DNA of 57,479 bases from CAZKAP01 sp964550895 (GCA_964550895.1 CAZKAP010000021.1:1-57479), one strand, 5' to 3'; positions 34,129 to 43,425 are shown, numbered from the stretch's first letter. The notes: generated from the letters alone by a model not told the origin. Translations and numbers: made by a program.

Positions 34129-34560
34129 CTAATCGTCCTTCGGCACGAAATGCTGGGAAATGTACACCAGGTTTTCCCGGGTGAGTGGCTTGGCAATATA
34201 GCCCACCACATCCTCGAATTCACTGGAGCGGTTCATATCCCTGGGATCGATGGAAGAACTGAGCACAAAGATGGGGAGTTCCGGCCGTTCTTCCCGGGGA
34301 ATACCATCGAATTCCTTCAGGAATTGCCAACCGTCCATAACCGGCATATTGATGTCGAGGAAGAGCGCGCCAGGATAATCGGGATCTTCAGTATCCCATC
34401 CGGTCAGGGCATCCAAGGCCTCCCTTCCATTTTCGAAATGGAGTACTTCCTTCGCGAAGCCTTCCGAGAGCAGGAGAATTTCAAAACAGGTTCGGAAAAC
34501 GAAATCGTCGTCCACCAGCACCACCCTGTCAAAATGTTTGAGTTCCGGATTCAGGCTCAT
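34129..34560 (-). CDS. Single-domain response regulator (CheY-like)
   Basis: A 143-aa receiver domain: acidic pocket LVDDD (D17-D19), phospho-acceptor D69 in LFLDINMPVMDG, switch residue S101 in VLSSS, and K124 in IAKPLT. Its start overlaps the last 4 bases of the histidine kinase upstream, so the two are translated together and almost certainly form a phosphorelay pair. It is a paralogue of the regulator at 4639-5073. Confidence 0.92.
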   Translation of the reverse strand: MSLNPELKHFDRVVLVDDDFVFRTCFEILLLSEGFAKEVLHFENGREALDALTGWDTEDPDYPGALFLDINMPVMDGWQFLKEFDGIPREERPELPIFVLSSSIDPRDMNRSSEFEDVVGYIAKPLTRENLVYISQHFVPKDD

Positions 34561-36356
34561 AGTTCCCAGCGCTTAAACGTTAAAATGAATTTCGTCCCCT
34601 GACCAATACGGCTTTCCACCTCGATGGAGCCCTGCATGCTCTGCATGTGATTCCGGGTCAGGAAGAGACCGATTCCCCGGGCATCGCTGTTTCCGTGAAA
34701 CGTATTGTACATGCCAAATATTTTGTCGCCATGGGCCTCGAGGTCGATTCCCTTTCCGTTATCCCGAAAGCTGATAACCACATGGTCCGCAATAGACTCC
34801 GCCTTAACCGAAATCTTGAGCGGCTCCTGCTCCCGACGGTATTTAATGGCATTGGTGATCAGGTTAGTAAACACACTCTCCACGTACGAGGGTATGCCGC
34901 TGACATCGAACTGCTGGGGTATTAGGACCTGCAGTTCGGGCCTGGCCTCGCTGATATGGGCATTCAGCCCGCCTACGCAACGGTTAAATATATCCCAGAG
35001 GTTCACCGCCTGCAATTCCTCCTCACTGGAACGGATTTGTATCACCTCATTCAGGTGAATAATGGTATCGTTCAGTCGCTTTATGGAGGTATTCATCATT
35101 CGGATGAACTGCTTCTGTTCGGACTCGTCACGCGCGTTCTCGAGCATGCCAGCCAACATGGTCAGGTTACTGGAATTGGATCGCAGGTTGTGGGAAACGA
35201 TATGGGCATAGTTGACCAGACTCTTGTTCTGTTCTTCCGTGATGTCAAGCAGGCGCCTGAGTCGATCGTCGGACTTTTTCTGCCGGGTAAAATCGTAATT
35301 GACCCCAATCATATGATCGGGCTCGCCCTGGTCGTCATAAAAGGTCTGGCCTTTGGCGGCGATATGGCGAACCTGCCCGTTTCGGGTCAGGATTCGAAAC
35401 TTAAAATCTATCGGGCTGTGCCGTTCCACCGCTTCCCATACTGTGGACACGGCCTCATCCACGTCATCCGGATGCAAGGTGTTCTTCCAGTCGTCAAAGA
35501 CGCCCTGGAACCCCGCTTTGTCCACATCAAAGATCTCGAACATGGTATCGCTCCAAACGAGTTTCCGGGTCTTCAGATTCAGGTCCCAGACCCCAATCCC
35601 GGCACCCTCCGTAGCCATTTTATAGCGGTTATTCAGGTTCAGGTATCGCTTTCGCTCGCGAACCTGATCGTCCATATCCTGAAACAGGCCGAAGAAACCC
35701 AGACAGCGCCCATTCTTTATCTCAGGATGACCTATGGTACGGATCCATCGGTCTTTGCCCGAAGCGGTTACTATGGTTAACAATTCATCGAAAGGCTCTC
35801 CGAATTCTATGGCGCGATCGACCACCTCCTGTATGCGGTCCCTGGAAAATCCAGGCTTGTAGAAGTCAATTCCCTCGGCCAGTCCGGGTATATAGTCTCC
35901 CGGTACTTCGTGAATTTCCTTCGTAATCGAGGACCAGTACACGAAATTCTGTTCCAGATTAACCTCCCAGGTGCCAATCCGGGCCGTGGCCTCGGATTTC
36001 TTAAGCATTTCGTAAAGCTGAATCTCCCGGGTGATGTCTTCCATGAACACCAGAAAGCCCTCCTCCAGCGGCGTCCTGCGAACCTGTACCCAACGGTATT
36101 TTTTGACGGGATGGGGATAGATTTCGGGGTTCTGCAATTCGGAACGATTTCGAACGTGTCGGGAGAAATCATTCTCATGAAATCGCTTACTCGGGGGGAA
36201 GAGCTCCTCAAAACCCGGAAGCGGTGTCTTGCCTGCCAACAGGCAAAGGAATTCGGAGGCTGACTGCGAATAGTCAAGCACCATAAGTCCGGCATCGAGC
36301 TTCAGGACGGGTACGGGAAGGGATTTCAGGATCAGGAGGTCTTCCAATGGCTCCAT
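34557..36356 (-). CDS. PAS-domain hybridless histidine kinase
   Basis: A 599-aa cytosolic kinase with no transmembrane helix. A PAS-like unit (about 10-110) is followed by two clear PAS-PAC units (about 125-240 and 250-370), with SEATARIGTWEVNL and GAGIGVWDLNLKTRKLVW as starts. The H-box is YAHIVSHNLRSNS with H389. The ATPase part is complete: N-box FTNLITNAIKY, G1 FRDNGKGID, G2 RGIGLFLTRN. It is the intact counterpart of the decayed kinase at 5181-7028. The signal sensed by the PAS domains is unknown. Confidence 0.92.
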   Translation of the reverse strand: MEPLEDLLILKSLPVPVLKLDAGLMVLDYSQSASEFLCLLAGKTPLPGFEELFPPSKRFHENDFSRHVRNRSELQNPEIYPHPVKKYRWVQVRRTPLEEGFLVFMEDITREIQLYEMLKKSEATARIGTWEVNLEQNFVYWSSITKEIHEVPGDYIPGLAEGIDFYKPGFSRDRIQEVVDRAIEFGEPFDELLTIVTASGKDRWIRTIGHPEIKNGRCLGFFGLFQDMDDQVRERKRYLNLNNRYKMATEGAGIGVWDLNLKTRKLVWSDTMFEIFDVDKAGFQGVFDDWKNTLHPDDVDEAVSTVWEAVERHSPIDFKFRILTRNGQVRHIAAKGQTFYDDQGEPDHMIGVNYDFTRQKKSDDRLRRLLDITEEQNKSLVNYAHIVSHNLRSNSSNLTMLAGMLENARDESEQKQFIRMMNTSIKRLNDTIIHLNEVIQIRSSEEELQAVNLWDIFNRCVGGLNAHISEARPELQVLIPQQFDVSGIPSYVESVFTNLITNAIKYRREQEPLKISVKAESIADHVVISFRDNGKGIDLEAHGDKIFGMYNTFHGNSDARGIGLFLTRNHMQSMQGSIEVESRIGQGTKFILTFKRWEL

Positions 36357-36537
36357 ATATGGATTTTTAAATTAACGTAAGAAAGTCTTTACATAGTATA
36401 AGGGTTTGCCGATTAATATCCCCGGTATAGCCGGACCGGAATGCCTGTTAACGTATCGGATTATATTCTCTCTACTAATCCCGGAAAAGAAGGGGCAGAT
36501 CCGATCTTCGTAATTAAAACTGTGCCGTTTGCATTAT

Positions 36538-37704
36538 TCATTGGGTTGAGTCGTCAAACAGCAGGTACACGGGCATCGGGGCCTGCAGGGTGTCCACGGG
36601 CTCCAGCGTTCCGAACTCAGCATCCCTTCGAAAACTCACCAGGTTCTGACTGTCCTGATTGGCCACAACCAAAAAGCGTTCGTCCGGGGTGAGGGCGAAG
36701 TTCCGTGGGCGCTCACCCGCAGTGGACTGCCAGAACAGGGGCTCCAGGGTCCCCCGGGTGCGGCTGATGCGGAAGGCGGCGATGCTGTTGTGTCCCCGAT
36801 TTGAGGCGTAAAGGTACCTGCCATCCGAGCTGATTTTGAGCTCTGCTCCCGTATTTTCGCCCCTGAAATCATTGGGAAGCGCCTTGTGATAGGTGGGTGT
36901 TAGGCTTCGGGTCGTATCCCTCAGGTTCCGCACTTCCAGCTTTGAAACCTGATTGGAGAGTTCCTGCAGTACGAAGAGCCAGCGGCCATTGGGATGGAAC
37001 GCCGCGTGCCTCGGTCCCGAACCCTGGCGAAGGGCGTAGCCAAAAGGGGTCGCAAAGGTCGAATCGGATTCGTATACCCCGGTCCTCCAGATCCGATCGG
37101 AACCCAGGTCGAGGCCAAGGAGTTCGGAAGGACTGCCCAGGAAGTAGGACGAATGCGCATGCGGTGACTGCTGCCGCGGTCCGGGGCCGCTGCCTTCGAA
37201 AAACAGCGTATCGAGTATCGGACTCAGCAGGCCCTTCTCATTCAATCGAAAAAGAGACAGCGACCCCCCTCCGTAGTTGGCCGTCACGACCCAGCCATCC
37301 GGATGAACCGAGATATGGCAGGGATAGGCTCCGAATGTGGGCTGGGTGTTCAACAGCAGCAGGCTGTCTCCCTTCCGGCGATACACAGAAACGGCCGCCT
37401 TGGGGCCATCGCTCAACGTATCGCTGGCGCCCAGCTCGTTTACCGAAAGCAAGAGGGAATCTCCGAAGCGTGCCAGATAGGACGGATTTAGGGCTTCGGC
37501 CCGGAGTCCCAGGGAACTCAGGCGTCCCAGCGAATCGATCTGATAGCGGTAAATTCCCCGACTCTCGCCGTCGGTATAGGTTCCGGTAAAGAATCGATAA
37601 TTCCTCCCGGGTATCTCCTGCCCGGTACCGGGATCAGGCCCGGGCTCTTCACGACAGGCCACTACCAGCACTATCGCCATTAAAAGGATCCATACACTTT
37701 TCAT
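36538..37704 (-). CDS. Lactonase family lipoprotein (6-phosphogluconolactonase-like)
   Basis: A 388-aa seven-bladed beta-propeller of the YbhE/lactonase family with a lipoprotein signal (lipobox VVAC, Cys at about 17), so located in the envelope, not the cytosol. Propeller signatures are FFTGTYTDGESRGIY, NYGGGSLSLF, SPHAHSSYF, GSGPRHAAFHPNGRWLFV and ASNRGHNSIAAF. An envelope lactonase would hydrolyse unphosphorylated sugar lactones. The gene follows gntP by 9 bp on the same strand, and a PQQ sugar dehydrogenase lies 3.3 kb away. This suggests hydrolysis of gluconolactone to gluconate for uptake. Confidence 0.87.
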   Translation of the reverse strand: MKSVWILLMAIVLVVACREEPGPDPGTGQEIPGRNYRFFTGTYTDGESRGIYRYQIDSLGRLSSLGLRAEALNPSYLARFGDSLLLSVNELGASDTLSDGPKAAVSVYRRKGDSLLLLNTQPTFGAYPCHISVHPDGWVVTANYGGGSLSLFRLNEKGLLSPILDTLFFEGSGPGPRQQSPHAHSSYFLGSPSELLGLDLGSDRIWRTGVYESDSTFATPFGYALRQGSGPRHAAFHPNGRWLFVLQELSNQVSKLEVRNLRDTTRSLTPTYHKALPNDFRGENTGAELKISSDGRYLYASNRGHNSIAAFRISRTRGTLEPLFWQSTAGERPRNFALTPDERFLVVANQDSQNLVSFRRDAEFGTLEPVDTLQAPMPVYLLFDDSTQ

Positions 37705-37713
37705 AACTGCATT

Positions 37714-39024
37714 TTAGATAAATTGATTGAGCGCCAAAACCCCTCCCAGCCCGGCCAGTCCTATGGCCGTTTCCATGACGGTCCAGGACCGCAGGGTATC
37801 GGCCACACTCAGATTAAAATATTCCTTGAACAGCCAGAAACCGCTGTCGTTCACGTGCGAAAGCATCAGGCTACCGGAGCCTATGGCGAGTACCATGAGT
37901 TCCGGGCTTACCCCGGAAGGACCGATCACAGGAAATACAATCCCTGCGGCCGTCAGTCCGGCCACTGTGGCCGAGCCCATCGATACGCGTAACAGGGTAG
38001 CCACGAGCCAGCCCAAAACCAAGGGTGATACCGGGAGGTTGCCGGCCATGCCGGCTATGTGATCGCTGGCACCGCTGTCGATCAGTACCTGCTTGAGTGC
38101 CCCGGAGCCGGCTATAACCAGCAAGACCAGGGTAATCCCCTTGACGGAATCCGCCAGCTCGTCCATCACGGCCTTCATTTCCCTTCCCCTTGCGATACCG
38201 AGTGTTCCCACAGCGATCAGTACCGAGAGCAGCATGGCCATGACCGGATCTCCAATGGCCGTCACCAGAGTCCTTATGGCCCCCTCCGGTAAATAAGGCT
38301 CCAGGTTCCCCATCAGAATAAATAAGATGGGGAGCAGGGCAGTAAGCAGGCTGACCCCACGTGTTGGAAGGCGTTCTGGGTCTATGGGTTCCACATAGAA
38401 TTCCTTAAGCGGCCGGGCCTTAATTTTTCTGACGGTTCGGGCCAGTATAGGACCCGCAATGACTATGGCCGGAATGGCAACAATCAGTCCGTACTGCAAG
38501 GTTTTATTCAGATCGGCTCCAAAGGTTTCGGTAAGGGCGGTCGGAGCTGGATGAGGAGGCAGATAACCGTGAGTAACCGAAAGGGATGCGAGCATGGGCA
38601 GGGCCACAAACAACAGGGGAAGTTTAGTGCGCAGCGCCAGGGCATAGATGATGGGGATCATCATCACGAAACCTACCGTATAAAACAGGGGGAGCCCGAT
38701 TACAAACCCGGTCACCATAAGGGCCCAGTGAATGTTCCTGACGCCGAACAAGCCGATGAGCATGTCGGTGATCTGCTGGGCGGCACCGCTCCCGGCTATG
38801 AGTCGGCCCAGCATGGCCCCGAATCCGAGTATCAGAATCAGTGAACCCATGATCGCTCCAATACCCGCCTTCATCGACTCAATCGTCTCTCCCATGGACA
38901 GTCCCAATGACATCCCGATCCCCAGGCTTACGATGATAAAGGCGATAAAGGCATTGAGCCTGACCGCGGTGATCAGCAAAAAGAGGACGAAGACGCCCAG
39001 GGCGATAACGAGTAGTGGGCTCAT
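37714..39024 (-). CDS. GntP-family gluconate:proton symporter
   Basis: A 436-aa inner-membrane permease with about 12 helices. Family segments are LILGFGAMLGRLIAGSGAAQ, VGFVMMIPIIYALA, THGYLPPHPAPTAL, and the C-terminal SMGSATVAGLTAAG and SHVNDSGFWLFKEYFNL. Members import gluconate or related sugar acids with protons. The ATG at 39024 is preferred to one 12 codons upstream, which lacks conservation. It lies immediately upstream of the lactonase gene in one likely operon and is divergent from the nuclease-led cassette. Confidence 0.92.
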   Translation of the reverse strand: MSPLLVIALGVFVLFLLITAVRLNAFIAFIIVSLGIGMSLGLSMGETIESMKAGIGAIMGSLILILGFGAMLGRLIAGSGAAQQITDMLIGLFGVRNIHWALMVTGFVIGLPLFYTVGFVMMIPIIYALALRTKLPLLFVALPMLASLSVTHGYLPPHPAPTALTETFGADLNKTLQYGLIVAIPAIVIAGPILARTVRKIKARPLKEFYVEPIDPERLPTRGVSLLTALLPILFILMGNLEPYLPEGAIRTLVTAIGDPVMAMLLSVLIAVGTLGIARGREMKAVMDELADSVKGITLVLLVIAGSGALKQVLIDSGASDHIAGMAGNLPVSPLVLGWLVATLLRVSMGSATVAGLTAAGIVFPVIGPSGVSPELMVLAIGSGSLMLSHVNDSGFWLFKEYFNLSVADTLRSWTVMETAIGLAGLGGVLALNQFI

Positions 39025-39196
39025 GATGGTCTGTTCTCCTATAGACTGAAAATTTACCACTTTTCGGCCAATCCCGGAGCTTTCGACCTACGTACGCGCC
39101 CCCTGACTTCCGGTCCGGACCGAAAAGCAGAATTCCGGTTGCATTTCGGGTTTTGATATTGCCGATGATTTCCTACTTTGAGGCCTAATTTCGGCT

Positions 39197-39841
39197 ATGG
39201 AATCAGAAAAGGCTATCCGGGAGATCCGCCAGTACACCCGGGGACAACTCAGGGAATTCTGGCGATTCATCCGGGAGCAGCAGCGGGATGAGACACCGAG
39301 CCCGGGCCTGCACAACCACGAAATGGTTGCCGAAAAATCCGGTGAACGCTGGAAGGGGGGACAGGCCTTTGAATTCATGATCCTTCGATTTTTCGAACTG
39401 GACGGGGCAGAAGTCACCTATCCCTTTGGCCCCATCATAGGCCTGGATGGGATGAAGCAGGAAACCGACGGCTTTATATATACCCAGGGTCTCCGTTGCA
39501 TAGTCGAGTCCAAGGACTGGAGCCGGGAAGTAGGCATGTCCACGGTAGCGAAGCTCAAGGACCGCATGTTACATCGCAATTCACAACTCATAGGCAGCAT
39601 TTTCTGTTCCCGCAATGGCTTTAACCGAACTGCGTTATCCGCTGCCTTCCTCGAACAATCCCGCTATAACATACTCCTTTGGGACGGCGATGAGATCGAC
39701 TGCCTGATTTCACAACCCAATGGAAATTTCGTCCATGCACTTCGCACCAAATATCGCATATCGCTCGAGCGACTGCTTCCCAATTTCAATACCTGCGTTG
39801 AGAATCCCGATCTACTGGCGCCCAAAAACCTTAAGTTCTAG
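39197..39841 (+). CDS. PD-(D/E)XK (Mrr-like) nuclease domain protein
   Basis: A 214-aa protein. The centre carries the restriction-endonuclease-like arrangement E59 (FEFMILRFFE), D91 (QETDGFI) and E104-x-K106 (IVESKDW), followed by a helix and SIFCSRNGFNRTA, as in Mrr-type type IV restriction enzymes and related DNA-repair nucleases. The first 50 residues are helical and charged and may bind DNA or a partner. No methylase is nearby, so it is not a classical type II system. It is the first of three tightly packed genes; the next starts 3 bp after its stop. The role is inferred. Confidence 0.72.
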   Translation: MESEKAIREIRQYTRGQLREFWRFIREQQRDETPSPGLHNHEMVAEKSGERWKGGQAFEFMILRFFELDGAEVTYPFGPIIGLDGMKQETDGFIYTQGLRCIVESKDWSREVGMSTVAKLKDRMLHRNSQLIGSIFCSRNGFNRTALSAAFLEQSRYNILLWDGDEIDCLISQPNGNFVHALRTKYRISLERLLPNFNTCVENPDLLAPKNLKF

Positions 39842-39844
39842 CCC

Positions 39845-40441
39845 ATGAAGAACGCCATCGTCTACACCCGAGACTTCCCATGGGAAGAGTTTGCCGAACT
39901 CCTTCCCGCGCATATCACGGAAGGGACCCTGCTGAGATGTTTCAGTACCCACGCCACAGCGGTCAGTGGCATCGCATCTCTAAGGGCGCTCGATTACAGC
40001 CAGGTGCTCTATGTATGCAATACCTATTACACCGGTGAACCGGCCAATTCCGACTGGTTGCTGGAACTGCAGGAACTGCTCGAACTCACGCCGTCCAGCA
40101 CCCGGGTTCGGATCGTCCCTTTTGAACCCGATTTTCGCTCGGTAGTGGAGCGCTTTCTAACCGCCACGGGAGCTCAACCGGCTGGAAAGACCATTGGCAG
40201 GTCGCTCAAGGAACGGATTGTACACGAGGAAGAGGGACCGCTACCGGACGAGCCCTTCCAGGTTGATAATATAACTATCGGTATTAAAGATAGTGAATCG
40301 CCTGCAGGATATTGGAAATCGGGACGTAAACCCTTAACGAACCGATCGATATTAGAATCAAAAGGCTCTCAACACCATCTCCTTAGGCTCCCGCAGGTAC
40401 AAGACTCTCTGGAATTCTTTCAGTACAATAAGTCGTGGTAG
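39845..40441 (+). CDS. Hypothetical protein in nuclease/GNAT cassette
   Basis: A 198-aa soluble protein I do not recognise. The first 110 residues alternate strand and helix (NAIVYTRDFPWEEFAELL, YSQVLYVCNTYY, RVRIVPFEP), suggesting a Rossmann-like or other alpha/beta domain. The last 80 residues are polar and probably flexible. It has no signal peptide, metal motif or ATP loop. It starts 3 bp after the PD-(D/E)XK gene and overlaps the GNAT gene by 7 bp, so all three are very likely translated as one unit. A nuclease accessory or specificity factor is possible but unproven. Confidence 0.65.
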   Translation: MKNAIVYTRDFPWEEFAELLPAHITEGTLLRCFSTHATAVSGIASLRALDYSQVLYVCNTYYTGEPANSDWLLELQELLELTPSSTRVRIVPFEPDFRSVVERFLTATGAQPAGKTIGRSLKERIVHEEEGPLPDEPFQVDNITIGIKDSESPAGYWKSGRKPLTNRSILESKGSQHHLLRLPQVQDSLEFFQYNKSW

Positions 40442-40962
40442 CACCGGGAAAGACCAATCCATTTGCCCCCGAACTCCGGAAAGGATTCCTTATACTGTGC
40501 CAGCAGACTGAGGACGACTACGACAGACTATATTCACTGGCCTCCGACCCGATACTCTGGGAAAACCACAACGATCGCCTGCGTTATACTCGAGAAGGCT
40601 TTGACCGCTACTTCTCCAAGGCCATGGAGAACCCACTTGGCAGTTATCTCATATGCGAAGGCCATAGACAGGAGCTTAAGGGAGCCACCCGCTTTTACGA
40701 TTTTGTGCCCGAAGAAGCCCGGGTGAGCATCGGTTTTACCTTTATCGCACGGGCATATTGGGGTTCCGGCCTGAATGATCGGGTAAAGCAAATCATGCTG
40801 CAACACGCCTTCGATCATGTGGAAACGGTGCGTTTCGATGTTTTTGAGAAAAATCACAGATCGCAGAAGGCCGTGGAGAAGCTGGGCGCCCGATTAACCG
40901 AAACGAAGGAATCTATGTGGGTGTATACACTGGACTCGCATCACTTTTTCAAGAGTTTGTAG
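40435..40962 (+). CDS. GNAT-family N-acetyltransferase (RimJ/RimL-like)
   Basis: A 175-aa acetyltransferase of the ribosomal-protein-acetylating type. The usual RimJ/L pattern is visible: VSIGFTFIARAYWGSGLNDRVKQIML (acetyl-CoA loop GSGLN) and FDVFEKNHRSQKAVEKLGARL. It starts with GTG inside the last codons of the upstream gene (7-bp overlap), which implies translational coupling. Its target is unknown. Placement in a nuclease-led cassette is odd for a housekeeping enzyme and recalls toxin or modification roles of some GNATs. Confidence 0.82.
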   Translation: MVAPGKTNPFAPELRKGFLILCQQTEDDYDRLYSLASDPILWENHNDRLRYTREGFDRYFSKAMENPLGSYLICEGHRQELKGATRFYDFVPEEARVSIGFTFIARAYWGSGLNDRVKQIMLQHAFDHVETVRFDVFEKNHRSQKAVEKLGARLTETKESMWVYTLDSHHFFKSL

Positions 40963-40966
40963 CGGC

Positions 40967-43132
40967 TTATTGCTCTGCAAGGGCAAAAGCCATATAGACA
41001 TCCCCTGACTCCGCACCCAACTTGCCTCCCCCACAGGCAATAACCACGTACTGCCTGCCGTCCGCTTCATAAATACTCGGGGTTGCAAAACCGGCATAGG
41101 GCAAGGTAAACTCCCGGAGTAAGGCTCCGTCCTCCTGGTCGAATATGCGAAACTTCTGGTCCTTAGTCCCCGCTATAAAGATGAGCCCGTTACTGGTAAT
41201 GGCCGGCCCGCCATAATTCTCCGCTCCTGTATCCAGGCCTTCATTTCCTGGATAGCTTCCCAGAGGACGTTTCCACCTGAGTTCACCGCTCTGCAGGTCG
41301 ATGGCATTCAGGGTTCCCCAAGGTGGTGACAAGGCCGGCAACCCCTCCGGGGAAAGGAATTTCTTGTAGCCTGTAGAGGTGTAGGGGGTATCCCACATGG
41401 GATGACGAAAGCTGGCCTCATCCATAAACGGCTCGTCCTGGTTCCAGAGATCCAGAAGATAGGAGGCCAATGCCTCCTTCTCTGTCGTGCTCAAGTACGA
41501 AAAGGCAGGCATCATGCGAACACCGTTGTTCAAAAGTTTCAGGAAGCCTTCCTTTTTATAGGTGGATTCTATGCCCATGAGCGAAGGATAACTCCCTGCG
41601 CCTTCCCTGTTCACCCCGTGGCAGGCTATACAGTATTTCTGGTACAGTCGCTTTCCGGCCTGCCCCTGAGTTTCCTCAGTCGCGGCCTGCTGTGCCGGCG
41701 CCTGTTCCCTCATCGTAAGAATCCAGGGCATTTCACTGGAATTGACAAACAGGGTCTGTGTCTCAGGATTGTAGGCGGCCCCTCCCCACTCACCACCGCC
41801 ATCGTAGCCGGGAAAGATCAGAGTGCCTTGTTTCGAGGGTGGGGCAAAGATGTGGTCCGACCTCAGGCCTTGCAATACGTTCCGTATGCTGTCTCGTGAG
41901 GACTCAGGAACCAAAGGGTTGATATCCTGGTCCGTAGGGGTAAATCGGTGGCGGGCAAATCGGGCCGGAAAGGTCGGTATGGGCTGGGTAGGACTCAAAC
42001 TCTCGCCTGCCAGGTCTGTATCCGTGGGTACGGGCGCCTCCTCTATGGGATAGAGCGGCTCTCCACTGAGGCGATTGAGAAGGAATACGAAGCCCGTCTT
42101 GGTAATCTGTGCCAGGGCCTTCACCTTTTCTCCATCCTTGCTGTAATCCAGTAAAACCGGAGCCGAAGGCAGGTCGCGGTCCCAGACATCGTGGTGTACC
42201 GTCTGATAGTGCCAGCGGTACTCTCCAGTAGCCGCATCCAATGCGAGTATACTATTTGCAAACAGGTTATCCCCCTTTCGCTTCCCGCCGTAGAAATCCG
42301 GTGAAGCCGAACCCAGGGAGGCATAGACGATGCCATTCTCTTCGTCCAGGCTAAAGCCGGACCAGGCGTTGGCTCCCCCGATATACTGCCATGCACGTTT
42401 ATCCTTCCAGCTCTCAAAACCGGGCTGTCCCGGCTGCGGAATGGTATGGAATATCCACCTCAATTGCCCGGTGCGGGTATCGTAGGCCCGTATATGTCCG
42501 GGAGCAGCAGCCGCCTCTTCGGCCACGCGCGAACCGATGATAATCAAATCCTCGTAGACGATACCCGGACTCGTCATGGCTACGTATAAGGCCTGTGCCT
42601 GGTCGCCAAGATCGCTGTGCAGATCGAGCATCCCCTGGCTGGCGAAGTCCCCTTCCGGAATACCTGTCGAAGCATCTATGCAGAACAAATGCGATCCGGC
42701 CGCATAGAAAATCCGCCCTCCTTCCCCGTCTTCGAAAAAAGTTACTCCACGGCATACATTCAGTGCAAAATATCCCTTGCCCCGATTGGTCACAGCTATA
42801 CTCTCATAGGGGTCAAACGACCAGAGCTCCTCCCCGGTGGCGGCGTTGAGCGCAAAGAGTTTAAGCATTGGGCTCACTCCGTAAAGTATCCCCTCCACCA
42901 CGATCGGATTCACCTGTATCTGGGTCGATTCCGAGGCGTCTCCGCTGGCGTAGGTCCAGGCCAGGTCAAGCTGGTCCAAATTGTCCTTACTAATGGCCTG
43001 TAGATCGGAATAGTGATTGTTTTCGTTATTTCCCCCGTAGCGGAGCCATTCTTTATACCGATCAGTCTTATTACAGCTCCACAGTAAGCACAGCAAACTG
43101 AGACCGGCTTTAACCATAGTGTGCGTCTTCAT
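40967..43132 (-). CDS. PQQ-dependent sugar dehydrogenase with cytochrome c domain
   Basis: A 721-aa lipoprotein (lipobox LWSC) with an eight-bladed quinoprotein propeller like membrane glucose dehydrogenase. The start WLRYGGNNENNHYSDLQAI and repeated ALDAATGEYRWHYQ-type tryptophan-docking motifs (A-x-D-x-xTGExxW) are typical. Inserted at about residues 490-570 is a cytochrome c-like segment with one heme motif (YCIACHG) and a downstream methionine. It would oxidise an aldose such as glucose to its lactone in the envelope and pass electrons to the chain. Its start overlaps the upstream small gene by 4 bp (ATGA). PQQ synthesis genes are not in the window. Confidence 0.88.
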   Translation of the reverse strand: MKTHTMVKAGLSLLCLLWSCNKTDRYKEWLRYGGNNENNHYSDLQAISKDNLDQLDLAWTYASGDASESTQIQVNPIVVEGILYGVSPMLKLFALNAATGEELWSFDPYESIAVTNRGKGYFALNVCRGVTFFEDGEGGRIFYAAGSHLFCIDASTGIPEGDFASQGMLDLHSDLGDQAQALYVAMTSPGIVYEDLIIIGSRVAEEAAAAPGHIRAYDTRTGQLRWIFHTIPQPGQPGFESWKDKRAWQYIGGANAWSGFSLDEENGIVYASLGSASPDFYGGKRKGDNLFANSILALDAATGEYRWHYQTVHHDVWDRDLPSAPVLLDYSKDGEKVKALAQITKTGFVFLLNRLSGEPLYPIEEAPVPTDTDLAGESLSPTQPIPTFPARFARHRFTPTDQDINPLVPESSRDSIRNVLQGLRSDHIFAPPSKQGTLIFPGYDGGGEWGGAAYNPETQTLFVNSSEMPWILTMREQAPAQQAATEETQGQAGKRLYQKYCIACHGVNREGAGSYPSLMGIESTYKKEGFLKLLNNGVRMMPAFSYLSTTEKEALASYLLDLWNQDEPFMDEASFRHPMWDTPYTSTGYKKFLSPEGLPALSPPWGTLNAIDLQSGELRWKRPLGSYPGNEGLDTGAENYGGPAITSNGLIFIAGTKDQKFRIFDQEDGALLREFTLPYAGFATPSIYEADGRQYVVIACGGGKLGAESGDVYMAFALAEQ

Positions 43133-43425
43133 CCTACTGTTTTTTTGTCGGTAGTGAATGACTTCGCGGGATAGAGTGGATGCTGGGGAACCTTTCTGGG
43201 ATCCTTGCGAATCTCCTCCAGGAGGTAGTTCACAGCACGGTTCAGCTGGGCATCCTCAGGTTTATAGGGGGCATGTGGCAGGTTATGGATCTCCCCTATC
43301 GGTAGGTGGCTCATCCCGTCAGAATTCTGGTTGTTTCCGTCGACGGGCTGAGCGGAAAGGATGGAAATGTTCAGAATTAAGGCCAGGCCGGCGATCCAGA
43401 CCACGGGAAGGAATAAAGAAAACAT
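43129..43425 (-). CDS. Small exported protein coupled to PQQ dehydrogenase
   Basis: A 98-aa protein with an N-terminal hydrophobic signal (VVWIAGLALILNISILSAQ) and a mature part of about 70 residues (GEIHNLPHAPYKPEDAQLNRAV-type, Pro- and His-rich). No heme or metal signature is complete. Its stop overlaps the ATG of the PQQ dehydrogenase, so it is probably a small subunit or assembly partner. I do not recognise a named family. Confidence 0.65.
   Translation of the reverse strand: MFSLFLPVVWIAGLALILNISILSAQPVDGNNQNSDGMSHLPIGEIHNLPHAPYKPEDAQLNRAVNYLLEEIRKDPRKVPQHPLYPAKSFTTDKKTVG

Noticed and set aside
36441..36692. 83-codon plus-strand frame
   Set aside because: It overlaps the 3' end of the lactonase gene on the opposite strand and has no family features.
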